A DNA stretch of 64,000 nucleotides from Eucommia ulmoides (GCA_016647705.1 CM028338.1:15642740-15706739); one strand, 5' to 3'; counted from the stretch's first letter, positions 46,097 to 58,060 are shown. Notes: generated by a model from the sequence alone, not told the origin. A program made the numbers and translations.

Positions 46097-46319
46097 AACT
46101 TGTAAAAACTCAGTAAACTCAGTATTAATGGATATTGAACTTATTTTTTATATGTTTAGTCATATTCCAAATAACTTGTCATCATGGTGAAGGAAGAAAA
46201 AAGAACATATTATTAAGCACTTCATAAACGAAAGGAGAAAATTCCAAACAAGGGATCACAAGAAGTACAGAAAACTTAAATTTAATTTTAGAAATAAAAA
46301 AGAAAAAGAAAATAACACT

Positions 46320-46440
46320 TACCTGTGCATAGCAGGTGGCATCTAAAACACACCATCTTTTTGCTCCATTTGCATCCTTTAAAGCATCATTTTTATACTC
46401 TAAATTGGAAGTTGCACAACACAAATAAGATACCATTGCA
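46320..46440 (-). other. exon-like segment with a splice-donor-like sequence
   Basis: On the minus strand the frame EYKNDALKDANGAKRW then CVLDATCYAQ ends at CACAG/GTAAGTG (46325-46330). In copy B (53250-53300) the matching place reads NANEATS followed by ATG/GTATGTG, with the block between them deleted. Whether these are exons of a former host gene is only a suggestion; the protein is not recognised. Confidence 0.3.
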
Positions 46441-47641
46441 CAACATAAAAACTAAATAAGAGGAAATAACTTAATTAAGTAAATAAAAAGGGAAAAAAAA
46501 TACGAAAAAAATAATAATAATTGATTAAAACAGAAAAACAGAAGGGAAGAAGGTTGGAAAACAGAGAAGAAGTAGTAAAGCAGCAAAAAAAATAAAAAAG
46601 AGCTTGTTGAATGAATTGAGGAAGCATAGAAGACGAATCATTGGAACCATCTCGAAACCCAAAAAAGAAAATGAAGAGCTAATGCCAACAAATAAATAAG
46701 CAGAAGAAGTACTAACGAAGATTCACAAGGGAAAAGGTTTTGGATTTGTAGAAACGGCATCCAAGATAACCTTCATCTGAGCTCTCGCAAAGAGATTATA
46801 ACCAAAAATTGATATAATAATACTAAATGTGCCCCCAACCGAGCCATGATGCAGGCACTTTTGCAATAGTGTTAAAACATAACAAATTCATGAGATACTA
46901 AGAAATTAGCCTGTTTATAAACGTCATATTATTTATTGTCCTTTATTTGGTTTCTTAAAGCTGGGATTTGCCATATTAGTCTAATTTCACTGCAGTTAGA
47001 TTTCTGGTAGAACAGTGCATGGCAAGAATGCAGCTAAAAACAAAGCCTCTGAAAAATGGGGCAGAGACAAGGAAAAAACAAGGACAAACAGAAATAGGAC
47101 TGAAATAGTGTGAGGATTGAAACAACAACAAACGAATAACACATATACAGGGAATAGAACCTAGAAATAGTACAGAATTTGGGAACAAAACCTGGAAAAA
47201 AAACCTCGATAAAGCAAATTACCAACAAGTTATCAAATTAATTAATCACAAATTAGGTAAGAACACAAAAATGAGAACATGAGATAAGAGAAAAAACTTT
47301 TTTTTAGTGACATTCAATTTCTTTTTTGTTTAGACTAACAAAAAATTGGGAAAAAAACACTTAATTATAAGCACAAAAATTACCTATAAATGAGTTAGAT
47401 CTAAAGCAATTGCTATAGTTTCCATTTAACTAAATTTTAATCTTTATATTCGACTGGAACTTGTTTCTGTTCTACTTAGAATGAAAACTAAAAATCTAGG
47501 ATGTGTTCTCTTAATTACTCACATTGACCAACAGTGTTTGCCAATTTGCTCTTTGTTGAATAACCTAAAGACATGCGGTGCCCAATTTTCTCAGGAGCCA
47601 CTCAACCACCATTATATGCAGTGAATTCAAAATAATAATAA
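46441..47641. other. sequence between the duplicated units
   Basis: It is AT-rich with A-runs at 46490-46510 and 46580-46600. Minus-strand frames such as YNLFARAQMKVILDAVSTNP (46740-46800) are short and unrecognised. No element ends are seen. Confidence 0.4.
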
Positions 47642-48463
47642 AATTATTATAAGATAAGCTGAAAGATCATCAATGGGTTGCGCGTAGACATGGGCTGGGG
47701 GGCTGAGCTGCACTTTTGTGCACCCGGCTCCAAGAAGCGCATTTAACAAATATGGTTCTATATTATTGTTAACACTTCATATGATTTCATTATAACTAAA
47801 ACTATATCATCGACAAAAAAGTATTACATGGTAATCCATCCTGAATACGTTTTGAAAATTCATAAATCACAGAGGTAAGATTTGGGGATGATCCTTGATA
47901 TAAAGTTCTAAACCTATATTTCAAAGATGTACAGAAACAACAAAAAATGATCATACCAAAGATAAAAAGTAAAGTCACAAAAATCAACAAGATAATAAAA
48001 TTAGAGAAGCACTGTGATTTGTGATTAGTCCTATGCCCACGAACACGAAAAAAGGACTAGACTCCAAATAGGTATATAATTGTAATACCAGTTTTTAGGA
48101 AGAGATACCTTAGAGAATGCTCTATTTTAATCCGGTTTTATTGGTACCGGAAGGTGCCCTCCAAAAATGATTCTGTCGTAACTACCCATTTTCTCTATTT
48201 CTGTATATACCTTCATCAAATTTGTGATACAAGGGAAAACTAATGCAAGCTGTTGAAGCCACAAAAAATAGGCAAACAGAAATGTGGAGACATTTTATTA
48301 AAGATTCTATATCTTCTTTTTTTTTCATCTTTTTTTTTTTTATGTTTCCAGAAAAGTGGGAACAGAAGCAGAAAAACAGGACAAGAGATTTCTTTTTATA
48401 ATGTTTGGCTACCAAATTTTCAAAATGAATACTTGGATCTCAATAAAAATATTTTCTTGTTGT

Positions 48464-48974
48464 TTCCACGTCCTATATTACGTTATCAAATGATGACATG
48501 CATACACATCCAATTTTAAAGCAGCTATAATACAGAGATAAACTAAGGTCCTGTTTGGTTGTCTAATTATCCTAGTTTTCTATTTTAGATAAATTGAATT
48601 GTTATCTATATACTCATAAATGGTTTTATAAATTTATGTACTCTTTAGCAATATGTTACTCCAATTAAATTAAACCTAGAAAAGAACAATTAATTTTTAA
48701 CCGAATGGTGAAAGAGTTAATTTGTCTAATTTCCACGTCCTAAATTTTTCTATCAGATGATGACTTGCATACACATCCAATTTAAAAGCCGCTAGAATAC
48801 AAAGATAAACTAAGGTCCCATTTGGTTGTCTAATTATCCTATTCTTGAAAGACTTTTATTTTACATAAATAGGTTTGTTATCTATATATTCATAAATGGT
48901 TTTATAAATTTATATACTATTTAGGTGACCCATGAATAATCAAATCTTTTAGGTTAAGTTTAACTTTTAGCAAT
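48464..48974 (+). repeat. tandem duplication of about 267 bp within copy B
   Basis: The two units share CCACGTCCTA, GATGAC.TGCATACACATCC, AAGC.GCTA.AATACA.AGATAAACTAAGGTCC and GTTTGGTTGTCTAATTATCC. Copy A has this sequence only once (from about 45700). The second unit continues past the solo LTR at 52901. Confidence 0.85.
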
Positions 48975-49271
48975 TGTTGGTGTATAAAAATGGTACACAC
49001 CTCGAGTATGATCCAATCAGATGACAGATGGGTTTTCTTGCTAAGGTGGAGTCATCGGTTGAAAATTCTTCACGGGAGCTATGTTGGGTCCTAGGAGGAT
49101 TGACCTACTATGCACAGAGTCCTGCTCCTCAGGGAGTATACCTGCAGAAGGCTTAGACCAGAATTTGTCCCGATGAAGCCCTTCCGACGTGGTAATCAAT
49201 GCTCAGAGAAAAAAGGTACAAAATGCAGCAAGTAAACAAATGAACTCAAATTACTCGCGCGTAATGTAAAG

Positions 49272-50717
49272 TGTACGACAAGCGTTTTTACACTCTCACA
49301 TATTGACTTCTCACAAGTGTACGAGTTCAAGTTTTAGTAAAGGTGGGGAGAGTAAGGGTATCGTGTCCACGGGGATTGGTATTCGTTATTATCGAGTACC
49401 GTAATTGTCATGACCTAATTTTATCTAGGCTAAAAAGAATGATTTTAAATTAAAATATACTAAATTAATTTACTACTAATTAATCTATACTAATTATACT
49501 AATACGAGATGGTTAGGGGATGGATTATCTAGGGATTAACTTTATTTACTTAAACGCGTTTGATTTCGTTTAGTTTACAATAATGGCGTTCGACCTATCC
49601 GACAATCTCAGTTCGTAAACTCCCCCACCACCTCTCCCGATTGTAAGACGAGGGAATACGCGACTTCGTGTCAGCGAAAAAGTCCCCCTCAACGTTTTAA
49701 CGACCCTAGGTTACGTGAGTCTTGCCCCAACGTCATCGATTGCACACTCTCCAACTCCCTCCCGGGTTATTGGATCGTCGTGTTGTGTTTAACATAGTCT
49801 GAATCTGGGGTTACCTCTCCCGAGTGTCAAAACCCCATATTCTCAATATATCTGAACTAGCATATAATCATAAAATAACGGCAATCACAATCAGAATAAC
49901 GAAAAACAATCATTAAAGAAATACAACTCAAACAAATCTACATTTGTTTAAATAATATTAATCCCATAGATAATCCAAGTTTAACTCATGGTCATAACCG
50001 CTCATACAATTAAAATCGTGCTAAACATGCTCAAATAACTATCAAAGTTAAGAAATAAAAGGAAAAATGGATGAACTTAGCCGATATCTGAAGATTAGCC
50101 GCTAAAACCGTTCACCGATCGCTTCTCCTTCTCCGCGTGGTAATCTTCTCCTTCGGATTTGTTTGAGTACTCCCCATACTCTCTCTATTCTAAACTAAGC
50201 CCTAAGGGATCTCTAATGGACGGAGGGTATCAAAGGAGAGGAGAGGAGAGAAGATTAAATAGAGAACATATTTCAAAAAAAATATCTAATCTGTATTGAG
50301 GTGACCGCCTAGGAGGTGGGATTCACCGTCTAGGTGGTGGGTATGTCGGTTCAGTGATCGCCGTAGCGGTGAAGTTAGTCGTGGATTTGGTGACCATCCT
50401 GCAATTTCACCGCCTAGGCAGTAAGCTTCCAGTAGATTTAGGCCCTCTTTGCATTTTCACCGCCTAGGCAGTGGTCTGGATGCCAAGGCGATGGGCTTTT
50501 TTTCATAATCTTGCCTCCGTGCTTGTTTTTCCACTGTTCTTCCACCGTTTTTGGTTCGATCTGATAGTTTATGCTCTATTTTCCTACCTTTTCACCCCCA
50601 CACACCTTATTTGTACAAAAAGAATAAAAATTAATTAAAACGTAATAAAATAATATAAAAATGATCAAAAACTAACTTAGTTCGGTTTGGAAATAGGTAG
50701 ATAGATCACACCTATCA
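49272..50717 (-). mobile_element. solo LTR, family B2, TSD TAAAR
   Basis: The plus strand starts TGTACGACAAGCG and ends ACACCTATCA. Its start mirrors the end of the solo LTR at 19214-20822 (..GAGGGTGTGAATCC..CGTACA). TAAAG (49267-49271) and TAAAA (50718-50722) flank it with one difference. A cluster of CCGCCTAGGCGG-type inverted motifs lies at 50300-50480. Confidence 0.85.
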
Positions 50718-50846
50718 TAAAACGTACATTGGTCTTGCATAGCCCCCGATATATATAAGAATTGGAGATGATTAGTCAGGCCTAAACACGGTTAATTAGT
50801 CGAAACCTTGTATTTAGCCAATAATCTGGGGCATTTAGGAGATAAC

Positions 50847-52522
50847 TGATAGGTGTAAATTACCTACGTATTTCCAAACCAAATTTGTTAGTTTTCGAGT
50901 ATGTTTATAGTTATTTTTATATGTTTTAATATGTTTTTATATTTTTTGTATAAATCAGGTGTGTGGAGCAAAAAGATAGGAAACTGGAGCAAAAACAATG
51001 AGATCAAACCGAAGACGAGTCGAAGTTACGGTGGATAAACAAGCAAGGAGGCAAAAATATGAAGGAAGCCCACCGCCTAGGCATCCGGACCTCCGCCTAG
51101 GTAGTGAAAATGCTAAGAATGACAAAAGGCTACTGACAGCCCACCACCTAGGCAGAAAATTCCTCCGCCTAGGTGGAAACCCCAGTAGAAACATTTCCAA
51201 GTCCACCGCCTACTTCTTCGCTTAGGCGGTCACCAAACCTACAAAGTCGGTACAAGTGATATAACTTTAAGGCTATTTTGGACTATTATTCAATACAATT
51301 TTGGAAATACTCAAAAAATGGAAGTTGTAGATATTTTTCTTATCTTTCCATAGGTTTTTGAATCACCCTAATCGGAGTTCGGATGAAGAAGTTACAGTCA
51401 AAACAAAATTGCAAACCTGCAGTAACTTCGCCTAGGCGAAATTCTGGCAGAAAGTTAACCGACCTAACTTTGCCTAGGCGAAGGCAAAAATCCTACAGCA
51501 TAGCCTTGATATTTATGAGATATTTTGAGACCTTTTGGCCAATTTTTAATCTCTTCTCTCCTCCTCTCTTCCCCCTCTTCAGCCCTTAAGGCCTTAGGCC
51601 ATATTTTAGGAGTAGGATTAGGGAATTTTTAGGGAAATCTATCAAACCGAGGTGGAGAATCAACGAGGAAGCGATCGATCGATGTTTCTAGCGGCAAATC
51701 TTTGGATATCGGCTAAGTCGCTCGTTTTCTCTCTTTGTTTTCTTCATTTTGGTAGTTGTTGAGCATGTTTAGCTCGTTTTACATTGTATAAACGGTTAGA
51801 TCCATGAGTTAAACATGGATTGTAATAGGGATTAACGTATTATTTATGAAAATGTAGTTTGGGTTGAATTTATGTTTCGTTCTTGGTTGTTCTTCGTATG
51901 TTGATTGTGTTGCCGTGTTTTCTATGATTATATGCTAGTTTAGATATATTGAGAATATGGAGTTTGACACTCGGGAGAGGTAACCCCGGATTCGGACTAG
52001 GGTTAACACAACACGACAATCTAACGACCCGGGAGGGCGTTAGAAAGTGTGCAATCGATGACGTTGGGGCGAGACTCACGTGACCTAGAGTCGTTAAGAT
52101 GTTGAGGGGGATTTCGGAGTTGACACGAAGTCATGTATTTCCCAGTCTTACACTCGAAAGAGATGGCGAGAGAGTTTACGAACCGAGATTGTCGGATACG
52201 CCGAACGCCGTTAATGTTAACTAAAATGAAATCAAATGCATTTAAGTAAATAAAGTTAATCCCTAACCAATCTACTCCCCTAAACAATCTCAAATTAATA
52301 TTTATAGTATAGTTAATTTAATTAGTATTTTAGTTTAGTATTAGTGTTAAATTAAATTCCATTTTTAGCGCCTAGATAAAATTAGGTTATGACAATCGCG
52401 ATACTCAATAGTAATCTCAACTAATTCCTGTGGATACGATACCCGACCAAAAGGTCCACTATACTAAAACTTGATCCGTACGCTTGCGGTGAAAGTGGCA
52501 GCACTTTATTTAGCGGCCACCA
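50847..52522 (+). mobile_element. solo LTR, family B1, TSD ATAAC
   Basis: It starts TGATAGGTGTAAATTACC and ends AGCGGCCACCA. The exact repeat ATAAC flanks it at 50842-50846 and 52523-52527. A cluster of CCGCCTAGGCGG-type inverted motifs lies at 51065-51240, and CGCCTAGGCGAA motifs at 51425-51485. No TATA box is obvious; a pyrimidine tract lies at 51550-51590. Confidence 0.93.
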
Positions 52523-53407
52523 ATAACCGCTGGGCTTGGGCATTTGGGCCCATTTGGCAAAGCTCACGGGCCTTTTCCAAGCCTATGATAATAAGCTGGT
52601 AGAGGAGAATGGAGATCCATGGAGTCCGGGAGAAGAAATAAACTGGAATGAGGAGTTAGTCGAGGTGAACAGCTAAGTCTCTGAAATTAATCGTCTAAGG
52701 CATGGCATAGAGCTCAGAGCGGCACGTCCTTATGGGACCTCCCTGGGTGCAAATGAGAATTTAGGAAGGAGTCGTGGTTGGCGTTTGCTCCAGCATGGCG
52801 TTATGGATTCCGGAATGCGTCCCTGTCACTACGAGGACGGACACGTGGCTGGGTCTCAAGTGCTGATTCAGAAGTGCCCAAAAATACCCTCATCCGCAAT
52901 ATATTACTTCAATTAAACCCAGAAAACAACAATTAATTTTTAATCGAATGGTGAAGGAGTTCATTTGTGTGAGTTTTAAATTTTACAACCGAACACCAAA
53001 ATATAAAAATTCATAAAAGTAGAACAAACCCTAACTAGTAAAAACTCAGATTCTAATGGATATTGAACCTATTTTTTTATACGTTTAGTTATATTCCAAC
53101 TAACTTGTTTTATTTGGTGAAGGAAAAAAATAAGTACATATTATTAAGCATTTATACCATAAATGAAAGGAGAAAAAAAAAAGTTTCAAACAACGAATCA
53201 CGAGAAGTACATAAAACATAAATTTAACTTTGGAAATATGAAAGAAAAAAAAAATAACACATACCATTGAAGTTGCTTCATTTGCATTGTCTAAATAAAT
53301 AATTGCACAACACAACTAAGATACCACTGAAGATGTAACTTTACCTGTCAAGATACTTCATCAAACATTTAATTTGATTCCAAATACCAAGGGATTTTAA
53401 TGTAAAC

Positions 53408-53813
53408 TGTAGAATAAATACAGAATCATAAAAAATAGAAGCCTACCTTTCGGATTCAGAAAACACGTTTACAACCCATTCCTCGTTTCTTTTCTCGTTG
53501 GCAAAAAAAATGCTACTAGAGTATTTTTCGATAATATTCACACACTCACTAACCAAGGCCACTCAAATTTTCTGTAATCTGATAGGATAGAGACCTTAAA
53601 GGTATCAACGCATATTTATAGAGAAAATTCCAAAGGATGTGTCCATTCCAATGAGTACATACCGAAAGGGTATGTCTGTTCCAATAGGTGTCTATCGAAA
53701 AGACATGATCTTTAAGACCAAGAGGTGCACCTCTTCACATGGTAACTCTCCATGACGCATGGGGCCCATGTGGATACTCTATGGGTCGACCCGACCCGCT
53801 CCATAATCCAACA
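53408..53813 (-). repeat. 3' LTR of the copia element
   Basis: It matches 59781-60188 with scattered substitutions: CTCACTAACCAAGGCCACTC, GGGTCGACCCGACCCG and CCATAATCCAACA are shared. An extra CCC..GCTCC difference lies near the end. Confidence 0.95.
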
Positions 53814-54840
53814 TCTCACACTCAGACACAATGGGCCCCAAATGTGTTTCTCTCTTTAAATTCATGCAGTATACCCTCTTCATATAGGTTAGTGGTCTAT
53901 GCTACCGATGAGTGTCTTTAAACAATGTGGGAGCATCATATTAAGTTTCTATCAAATAAACATGGCAACATCCCTCTGCAAAATAAAAATACTTGTCTAT
54001 GCCCCAGACCAATTCAGTCACATTAAATTAAGCATTTCTAACCCCTCTAAAGTTTAAAACTCAGAACATGCTTAATCTCCTTTGCAGTAGCGTGCTTATT
54101 TTCAAAAAATATAATATATATAATATAATTTTGAAAAATTACTTTATACGTAGTGGCCACCATTAAGCACCGTACACTGCAATTTTAACAAGATGTGTTA
54201 CTAAAATGTATTCCTTTGATCCTCATGTTACTCAATTTCTATTTGACTACTCTCCTAGACATGTCCCTTTAGACCGCATCATTCATGGCCATAGGATAAC
54301 AAGCTAGAGTAGCAACATCAAATTTTTTGAATCGTAACGTAGTTCAAAGTCATAAGGGCGCAATTAGATCATCATTAATGATACACATATATAGGGCTGA
54401 CACAGTAAGAAAGAAATTATCCATTTCTCAATCCCTATGTGGTCGTCTTAAAGCACATGTAGTATGATTTACATGCTACGGTATTATACTCATAAAAAAA
54501 TGAGAATGTCATTCTAAATTACCATACGAATCTAAGTCCAATCACTACATAAGTGATTGACTTGTGAACTTCAAGTTGGTATCTCCTCGAGTATCCACTT
54601 TAAATCTCATATTCAGCTATTCTCAAGTTACAAGAAGTGTGGGACATTTTCATGTTCGGTTTTTTATAAACCTCATCTTGGACCATCCAAGGCGACATTT
54701 GTCAAAAATTCTCTAACTCAATCTTCATAATTCTAAAGTCTCATCTCGTATGCTATCTCAGCGTCAAGGCTGGTTGCTGTATAAGTAGCCAACCATTTAA
54801 CCTAATGACATCTACCATTATGGTAAAATGTGTGCTATAG
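53814..54840 (-). other. copia region between RNase H and the 3' LTR
   Basis: No clear coding is left beyond about 54840. On the minus strand KDPKYHDAHLQFHTLFAFI (about 54890-54935) is the typical C-terminal copia segment, and sequence below it is degenerate. The remainder is non-coding. Confidence 0.5.
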
Positions 54841-57380
54841 CAAATATCATAAATCATTTATCATACTTTTAATAAATGCAAATAAAGTATGAAATTGTAA
54901 ATGTGCATCATGATATTTAGGATCCTTGTCATATGCGAGGGTTACCATACATCACAATGTATGGTTACAGGATCTGCAGAATGTGGTATTATCTCAAGAC
55001 TTTCTAAAAAATCTTTTTAACCAAACAGCCTCTTGAACTACTGAAGCACAAGTAACATATTTTGCTTCCATAGTGGATAGTGCTATGCAGGATTACTTTT
55101 TGCTAGACCACGAAATAGTACCGTTGTTGAGTATGAAAGCATATTCTGATGTCGACTTACGTTTATCCAAGTCACCACTCCAATCTGTATCACTATATCC
55201 TTGCAAATGTATATTTCCACCACGATAGCAAAGCATATAGTCTGCAGTTCTAGGAAGGTAGCGCAAGATCCTTTTAACTGCTCTCCAATGAACAATTCCT
55301 GGATTACTTTGGAAACGACTAACCAACCCCACAGCATAATATATGTCTGGTTGTGTACACATTATGGCATACATTAGGCTTCCAATTGCACTTGTATATG
55401 GTATACGGGACATCTCTTATTTTTTAGCATTAGTTATAGGACAAAAATCAAGACTCAAGGTACTACCCTTCTCAACAGGAGTGTCTATAGGCTTAGCATT
55501 ATGCATTCGAAATCGTTCCAGTACCTTCTTGATATAAGTCTCTTGAGAGAAGGAAAGAAGTTTCTTAGAATTGTCTCGAATAATTTTAATACCAAGTATA
55601 TAATTTGTTTTACCCATGTCCTTCATATCAAAAGTAAACGACAACCACTTTTTAGTGGAGATAATCATCTATATGTCATTTCTTGCCAATCAAATGTCAT
55701 CTACATACAAAGTAAGAATAATGAAACCCTTCTCCGACCGCTTTATATAAACACAATTATCTTCCTCAATCATGATAAAACCAAAAGTAATTATGGCTTG
55801 ATGAAATTTGAGGTACCATTGTCTAGATGATTGCTTTAGGCCATAAATGGAACGTTTTAGCTTGCACACTTTGCGCTCTTGTTCCTTGACCACAAAACCA
55901 ATAAGTTGATCCATATAGATATCATCATCTAGTTCTCCATTGAGAAAAGAGGTCTTACATTTATTTGAAAAAGTTCTAGATCTAAATGAGCGACGATGGC
56001 TAGGATTAGGCGAATGGAGGCAAACCTAACAACAGGTGAAAAGGTTTCCTCGTAGTCTACACCCTCTTTATGAGTTCAACCTTTCACCACGAGACGAGCT
56101 TTGTACCTATCAATAAATCCATCTGCCTGATGTTTAATCTTTAAAACTCATTTGTTTCCAATAGATTTTTGTCCAGGCAGAAGATCAACTAGTTCCTATA
56201 CTTGATTCTTTTGTATAAAACTAATATCATCTTCTATTGCAGTTATCCATTCTTTAGCAGCAGGTGATGGTAAGGTCTCTTGATAAAAGAACACATTAAA
56301 AATTCCTCATATCCCAAATAGACTCGATGAATATTTCCATGTTGACTTCTACGTAATTGAAGAGTTTGAGAATTATTTTTTGGTATACTCCCACTATTCT
56401 CTAAATCTCTCCCACTATCCTCGGCGATCATTGGCATACTTGTAGAAGGACGAGGATTAATTTTCCCACTCTTGCCGAGTGATGGTGTAAAGTTATCATT
56501 TGACTCATTCAGCTCGTAAAGTTCTTTACTACCTCTTAGTTCACCTTTGCTTGGAAATTCATTTTCCATAAATTTGACATCGAGTGACTCAATCTCAGTG
56601 AGTACAGCATCATAACGTTTATGTAACATCACATATCCTTTGGAGCGATCAGAATATCTAATAAATGTGCATTATTGAGCTATAGGGCCCAATTTTCCAT
56701 GTGTATGTGATATAACACAAACATAACCTGCAGATCCCCATGGTTGCAAGTGTTCTCATTCTGGTTTGAAATCAGTCCATAACTCATATGGTGTAGATGG
56801 TACTGACTTGGAAGACACTCTATTAAGGATATAGGTTATTGTCAATAAAGCACCTCCCCAGAAATTGATTGGTAGATTAACGTGCCATCATTGACCTAAC
56901 TATATCTAATAAAGTTCAATTTGTACGTTCAGTTACTCTATTTTGTTGTGGAGTACTAGCAATTGTCAATTGTCTAATTATGCCTCTATTATCACATAAG
57001 TCCTTGAATTGTACAGACAAATACTCATGTCCTCGGTCAGTACGTAAAATCTTAAGATTTTTACATCTTTGATTCTCAACTAAATGAACAAATCTTTAGA
57101 AGCAATTCAATGCCTCTGATTTGTGAGAAATGAGATAAACATAACCAAAACATGAGTAATCATCAACGAATGTGATAAAATAATAACACCATGTCGTGCC
57201 CTAATATTCATATGTCTGCAAATATCATAATAGACTAACTCTAAGGGAGATGTAGCTATTCTAGCCTTATCAAAAGGCTTTCTTCTGGCCTTTCTAGCTA
57301 AACAAGATTCACATATAGGTAAGTTAACTCTAGAGAGTGGACCTAAAAGTCCTTCTCGAGCTAACCTTATCATTTTGTCT
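54841..57380 (-). pseudogene. copia pol pseudogene: integrase, reverse transcriptase, RNase H
   Basis: On the minus strand the GAG-pre-integrase part reads LICESCLARKARRKPF-like at 57280-57340 (PICESCLARKARRKPFD). The integrase core has LKILRTDRGHEYLSVQF (about 57000-57050) and STPQQNRVTERTN (about 56920-56960), carrying the second Asp and the Glu of the DDE triad. RT has MDQLIGFVVKEQERKVCKLK, RSIYGLKQSSRQWYLKF and the catalytic YVDD box (about 55690-55705), then MIISTKKWLSFTFDMKDMGK, YILGIKI and SQETYIKKVLERFRM. RNase H has IPYTSAIGSLMYAIMCTQPD, SDTDWSGDLDKRKSTS, then STMEAKYV-like text at 55060-55085. These enzymes make and integrate the DNA copy. Multiple stops and frameshifts inactivate it. 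Confidence 0.95.
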
Positions 57381-57759
57381 TGCCCAATATAGCCAAGTCT
57401 TGTATGTTATGTAACTGATGTAGATGTAATAGAATAATTATTACTAGAAAATATGTATCAAAATATTGAGAATCATCAACATCTAGTATATAAAATCCAT
57501 CTATGATGTGTCCACTACCATAAAGCACGGAATTGAATAAAGTCTATAGTGAAATTGAAATAAAAACCTAAACCGGACATGGTAGCAACAGAAATCATGT
57601 TTTGTCAAACTCTAGGAAAGTAGAGAACATCATAGAGAAGCACGATGCATCCAGAATGCATCTTTAATTGATAGGTTCCAATTCCTATCATATATTCGTT
57701 AGTGTTATTCCCTATGTTAATACATTAACTCCTAATTGGAATTCAACAATACTAAATGA

Positions 57760-58060
57760 ACCTACTCGATCTTTCTTGACGTCTCTTGTTGCTCCTGTAT
57801 TGACAATCCATTCAGAAAATGATTGAGCAACCAAAACATGACTGCACGCATAAGCGCAATTTTGAAAGATAGAGTTAGTTTATACCTTCTTCGGCTCAAT
57901 GCATTCACGAGAAAAATAACCAAGTTTATTACAGTTGTAACACTTCAACTTAAACTTGTCCTTCTTTCCTCTACGCTTGCCTTTTTTATACTTTCTAGCC
58001 TTTCTCTTTTTATAAGCAGATCCTCATATTCCTCCTTGTCGTGCTTTGTTTTTCCACTTT
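57760..58060 (-). pseudogene. copia gag C-terminus (knuckle) and protease
   Basis: On the minus strand a Lys/Arg-rich stretch (about 57960-58020) leads to CYNCNKLGYFSREC at about 57905-57946. This is the CCHC knuckle with its His replaced by Tyr, which would weaken zinc binding. FSEWIVNTGATRDV at about 57770-57820 follows; it is the aspartic protease start, where the usual DTGA has become NTGA, losing the catalytic Asp. Protease would cleave the polyprotein. The knuckle-protease order is normal. Confidence 0.85.

Larger units (their letters stand above)
38178..46440 (+). repeat. duplicated unit, copy A (interrupted)
   Basis: Stretches at 38190-38475, 39799-40016 and 45535-46440 match 47642-53340 in the same order and orientation: 'gaaagatcatcaatgggttg', 'acaaaaatcaacaagataat', 'accaaaattttcaga', 'cataaatggttt..ataaattta', 'gaatggatattgaac'. 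Without its two insertions, copy A is about 1.4 kb. It includes a MITE-like block at 45803-46096 and an exon-like piece near 46325-46430. It carries no transposon signature of its own otherwise. Confidence 0.85.
48975..52895 (+). mobile_element. gypsy-type solo LTR with two nested LTRs, TSD GCAAT
   Basis: It starts TGTTGGTGTATAAAAATGG. The exact repeat GCAAT flanks it at 48970-48974 and 52896-52900, and copy A has the single site TTTAGCAATATGTTACTCC at about 45958-45976. Removing 49272-50717 and 50847-52522 leaves about 0.8 kb: 48975-49271, 50723-50846 and 52528-52895. The end reads ACCCTCATCC and does not show the usual CA. Tracts such as CCTCAGGGAGTATACCTGCA are typical of plant gypsy LTRs, but I cannot name the lineage. 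Confidence 0.82.
47642..53340 (+). repeat. duplicated unit, copy B (interrupted)
   Basis: It matches copy A (38178-46440) in direct orientation, at 47642-48974 and 52901-53340. It keeps the uninterrupted sites of both copy A insertions. It contains an internal tandem duplication: TTCCACGTCCTA..ATT..TATCA begins at 48465 and again at 48731. The solo LTR 48975-52895 lies within the second unit. Confidence 0.85.

Noticed and set aside
49272..52522. The two family B LTRs as one intact element
   Set aside because: They are in opposite orientation, each has its own target duplication, and only about 125 bp lie between them.
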